The translations under genes were made by a program, and so were the position numbers. The notes below the pieces were generated by a model. It ran no database searches and was not told the origin of the DNA. It was given only the letters and a program-made list of their open reading frames with translations. A stretch of DNA of 64,000 nucleotides from CAYVQE01 sp964633205 (GTDB taxonomy: Bacteria; Myxococcota; B64-G9): the NCBI GenBank assembly GCA_964633205.1, contig CAZWFN010000011.1, positions 1 to 64,000 on the forward strand, in the 5' to 3' direction. This document shows, piece by piece, positions 61,905-64,000 of the stretch. Positions within the stretch are counted from its first letter, which is position 1, and each line of letters begins with the position of its first letter.

Positions 61905-63868
61905 GCCGCGTCCTCCGGTTCAGCGCGCCGGCCCCGGCCGGCGCGGGCCACTTGCTCGAAGCGCTGGGCGACATGGCTGTCGATGGCCGCCCGGCCGCGG
62001 TAGCCGCGCTGGGCGGCGAACCAGCCGCGGTGCAGCCAGGCGCCCAGGCAGACCAGCAGCGCCAGTCCGCCGGCCCACAGGAAGGGCCCGCTGGCGGCCA
62101 GGCCCTGGCGCAGCTCAAGGCGCAGGGCGTGGCGGCCGGTGGCGCCACCGACGCGCAGCAGCAGCCGGTAGCTGCCGGCCGGCGGTGGCTTCCAGCGGGC
62201 GCGGGACCAGTCGATGTCGCGCCGGACGCTCGATGGGTCCGGCGCGTCGCCGCCGCCGAGATCCTGCCAGCCCTCGGCCACCACCCGGCCGCGGCCGTCG
62301 GCCAGCCCCAGCCGCGCCTCGAGCCGCTCGGCCCCGGCGGGCACGCCCAGGCGCAGTCCCAACACGCTGCCGTCCAGCGCGATCGGCGCCGACACCCAGT
62401 CGCCCTCCAGGTACTCGACCGGATCGACCAGGTGGTCCAGCAGCAGCTCGCCCTCGAGCGTCCAGGCCCAGCCGAACAGCAGCAGGTTGAGCAGGGCGAA
62501 GGCCAGCCCTGTCCACAGCAGCCGCCGGCCGGTGGCCGCCGCCGGATAGGGCGCGGCCGGGTGGATCCAGCGCGGCCGCGGCGCCGGTTCCAGCCCGAAG
62601 GCCGCTTCGGCCTCACCGGGGGCGAGCAACTCGCCCTCGAAGCAGTGCAGCCCCAGGCCGTCGGCCTCGACGTGGAACACCCGCGGCGGATCGCACAGCT
62701 CGGCCCAGCCGTAGTCGTCGCCCACGGCCACCCTGCGCGGCAGGGCGCCGTCGACCCACAGCACGCGCAGGCAGGCCGAGCGGGCCAGCCGGTAGATGCG
62801 ATCGCGGCCCACCGGGATCGGCCGGCCGGGCTCGGCCCCCAGTAGCGGATCGAGCACCGGGGCGCGGCCGGTCTCCTCGGTCAGCAACCAGTAATCGCCG
62901 TCGGCGCTCAACCATTGGTAACCGCGCCGCGGGTTGAACAGCAGGTACTCGCGGGAGAGGGCCGCATCGCGGCCCAGCCCGTGGGCCAGCAGCAAGCGGC
63001 CGCAGACCTCCCAGCGCTGGCCGCGCAGCGTTCCGGCCTGGCCGATGTCCAGCTCGAACTCGGGGTCGAGCCCGTCGGGGTTGATGCCCATGACCCGGGC
63101 GCGGCCGCCCGACAGATCGGCCTGGGAGCCGCAGTAGCCGCAGACCAGCGTCTCGACCTCGCGGTCGGCCGGCCGCTCGATCGGCGCGCCGCAGTGGGGG
63201 CAGGCGACCTCTAGCGCCTCCTGCCGTTGCGCTGCGGCCGCGGCGTCCGGCCGCTGCTCTACCACCAGCTGCGCGTGGGTGATGGGCTGGCCGGCCAGCA
63301 ACCAGGGTTGGCCCTGCGGTCCCTGCTGCACACTGCCGCAGTGCTCGCCGTCCAGACTCTCCAGGTCGGCCCAGGTCAGCTCCTGGCCGACCGCCGGGGC
63401 GAAGGGCAGCTGGCCGGCGCTGCCCTCACAGCTGGCCCGACCAATGTGGCGGGTCAGGTAGGCCACCCCCTGGTGCTGGACCGCCGGCAGGTTGATGGCC
63501 AGCTTGGTGGGCGACGCCACCGCCACATCGGGTACCGCCCGTTCCAGGCTCAAGCGCCGGGCATCCTCGATCAGCCAACCGGTGCTGCCGTCGTCGAAGC
63601 TCAGGTACCACTGGGTCCAGATCCGCTGCGCGGTTCGATAGCGCACCTGGCCCAGAGTGCGGAAGGCCCGGCCGGCCAGGGTGCCGCTGGCGCCGAGCGC
63701 CAGCCGGCTGTCCTGCTCGGGCAGCAGCGAGCGCTCGCCCAGGCTGCGGGCCTGCTCGTCGCCGAGGTAGATGCGCGTCTGGCAGAAGCCGCAATCGAGC
63801 ACCACCACGCCGGGGTTGGCCAGCTCTTGCTCGGCTCCGCAGTTGGGGCAGATGATGCGCCGGGACAT
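61901..63868 (-). CDS. DUF4178-like membrane protein with two zinc ribbons
   Basis: The 655-residue protein has two zinc ribbons, CPNCGAE...CGFC (about 7-28) and CPHCGAP...CGYC (about 225-245). Each is followed by a beta-rich domain resembling DUF4178 (for example RWEVCGRLLL... REYLLFNPRRGYQWL). Two membrane helices lie at about 450-470 and 615-635 with a beta domain between them on the outside. DUF4178 genes are often near polyamine or redox genes in other bacteria; the role is unknown. It opens the four-gene operon. Its ribosome site is weak. Confidence 0.75.
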   Translation of the reverse strand: MSRRIICPNCGAEQELANPGVVVLDCGFCQTRIYLGDEQARSLGERSLLPEQDSRLALGASGTLAGRAFRTLGQVRYRTAQRIWTQWYLSFDDGSTGWLIEDARRLSLERAVPDVAVASPTKLAINLPAVQHQGVAYLTRHIGRASCEGSAGQLPFAPAVGQELTWADLESLDGEHCGSVQQGPQGQPWLLAGQPITHAQLVVEQRPDAAAAAQRQEALEVACPHCGAPIERPADREVETLVCGYCGSQADLSGGRARVMGINPDGLDPEFELDIGQAGTLRGQRWEVCGRLLLAHGLGRDAALSREYLLFNPRRGYQWLSADGDYWLLTEETGRAPVLDPLLGAEPGRPIPVGRDRIYRLARSACLRVLWVDGALPRRVAVGDDYGWAELCDPPRVFHVEADGLGLHCFEGELLAPGEAEAAFGLEPAPRPRWIHPAAPYPAAATGRRLLWTGLAFALLNLLLFGWAWTLEGELLLDHLVDPVEYLEGDWVSAPIALDGSVLGLRLGVPAGAERLEARLGLADGRGRVVAEGWQDLGGGDAPDPSSVRRDIDWSRARWKPPPAGSYRLLLRVGGATGRHALRLELRQGLAASGPFLWAGGLALLVCLGAWLHRGWFAAQRGYRGRAAIDSHVAQRFEQVARAGRGRRAEPEDAA

Positions 63869-63945
63869 GGGATCTTGCTAGCAGCCCGGGTGGCTGACGT
63901 CAAACGCGGTCTGGGCCGGCCGGGATCGGATGCTGGAGTAACATC

Positions 63946-64000
63946 ATGAAAGAATTGAATTTCATTGCTCGACCGGGATTGCGGGCCGCGGTCGGCCGGC
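63946..64000 (+). CDS. Start of a gene cut by the window edge
   Basis: An open frame starting ATG at 63946 with GGAG eight bases upstream runs to the window end (MKELNFIARPGLRAAVGR). It is divergent from the DUF4178 operon. Eighteen residues are too few to name it. Confidence 0.4.
   Translation, partial: MKELNFIARPGLRAAVGR

Overview
The window is GC-rich throughout (roughly 70% by eye, not computed). It carries many large lipoproteins with cysteine-rich, PPC-like, choice-of-anchor D and VWA modules, two sigma-54 activators, PAS histidine kinases and PRC-barrel/BON proteins. This fits a delta-proteobacterial lineage, most likely Myxococcota or a relative. That placement is inference from gene style, because no rRNA is present. 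Two 100-base N runs (39028-39127 and 49617-49716) show it is a scaffolded, probably metagenome-derived, assembly; each run interrupts a gene.

Layout. 1-256: a short AT-richer stretch and tRNA-Ala(CGC). 399-7750: two giant surface lipoproteins on the minus strand. 7868-10891: a B12/radical-SAM enzyme and a sigma-54 activator. 11110-16033: arginine cluster argC-argB-argD-GNAT-argJ, divergent from the activator, followed by pncA and a Sel1-repeat gene. 17234-22369: a minus-strand envelope-stress-like block (small cysteine protein, PRC-barrel, two six-BON proteins, PRC-barrel). 22572-27200: ftsH, a HEAT-repeat gene and an HtrA/Do protease. 27611-32536: PAS kinase, PfkB, EEP hydrolase, Rieske-AIF-like flavoprotein and a small lipoprotein. 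32573-41000: phospholipase D-VTT fusion, PRC-barrel with a histone-H1-like tail, sigma-54 response regulator plus kinase, BON protein and HAD phosphatase. 40695-49075: Na+/solute symporter, Ap4A phosphorylase-like gene and a six-gene minus operon (metF-like, diguanylate cyclase, amidohydrolase, START-like, cysteine-rich, cyclase). 49198-58664: repeat lipoprotein, two-motif aspartyl protease with PDZ, ParA-like ATPase, carboxyltransferase, C1-family protease and two paralogous lipoproteins. 58915-64000: lipase-like gene, acyltransferase, small siroheme reductase, DUF4178-like membrane protein and the start of one more gene.

The main regulatory theme is sigma-54. Ten intergenic sites match the -24/-12 consensus (TGGCAY-N5-TTGCW), all correctly oriented 17-308 bases upstream of a gene start. 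The genes behind them are argC, pncA, the PRC/BON block, ftsH, the HEAT gene, htrA, the Rieske-AIF gene, the PRC/H1-tail gene, a BON gene and the lipase-like gene. Several of these act in protein quality control or envelope maintenance, so the window looks like part of a sigma-54-driven stress regulon. The arginine promoter also has two 21-bp repeats between it and the divergent activator gene, which are candidate binding sites for that activator.

No CRISPR array, insertion sequence, prophage or rRNA was seen. Many long ORFs opposite real genes are GC-driven shadows and were left out.
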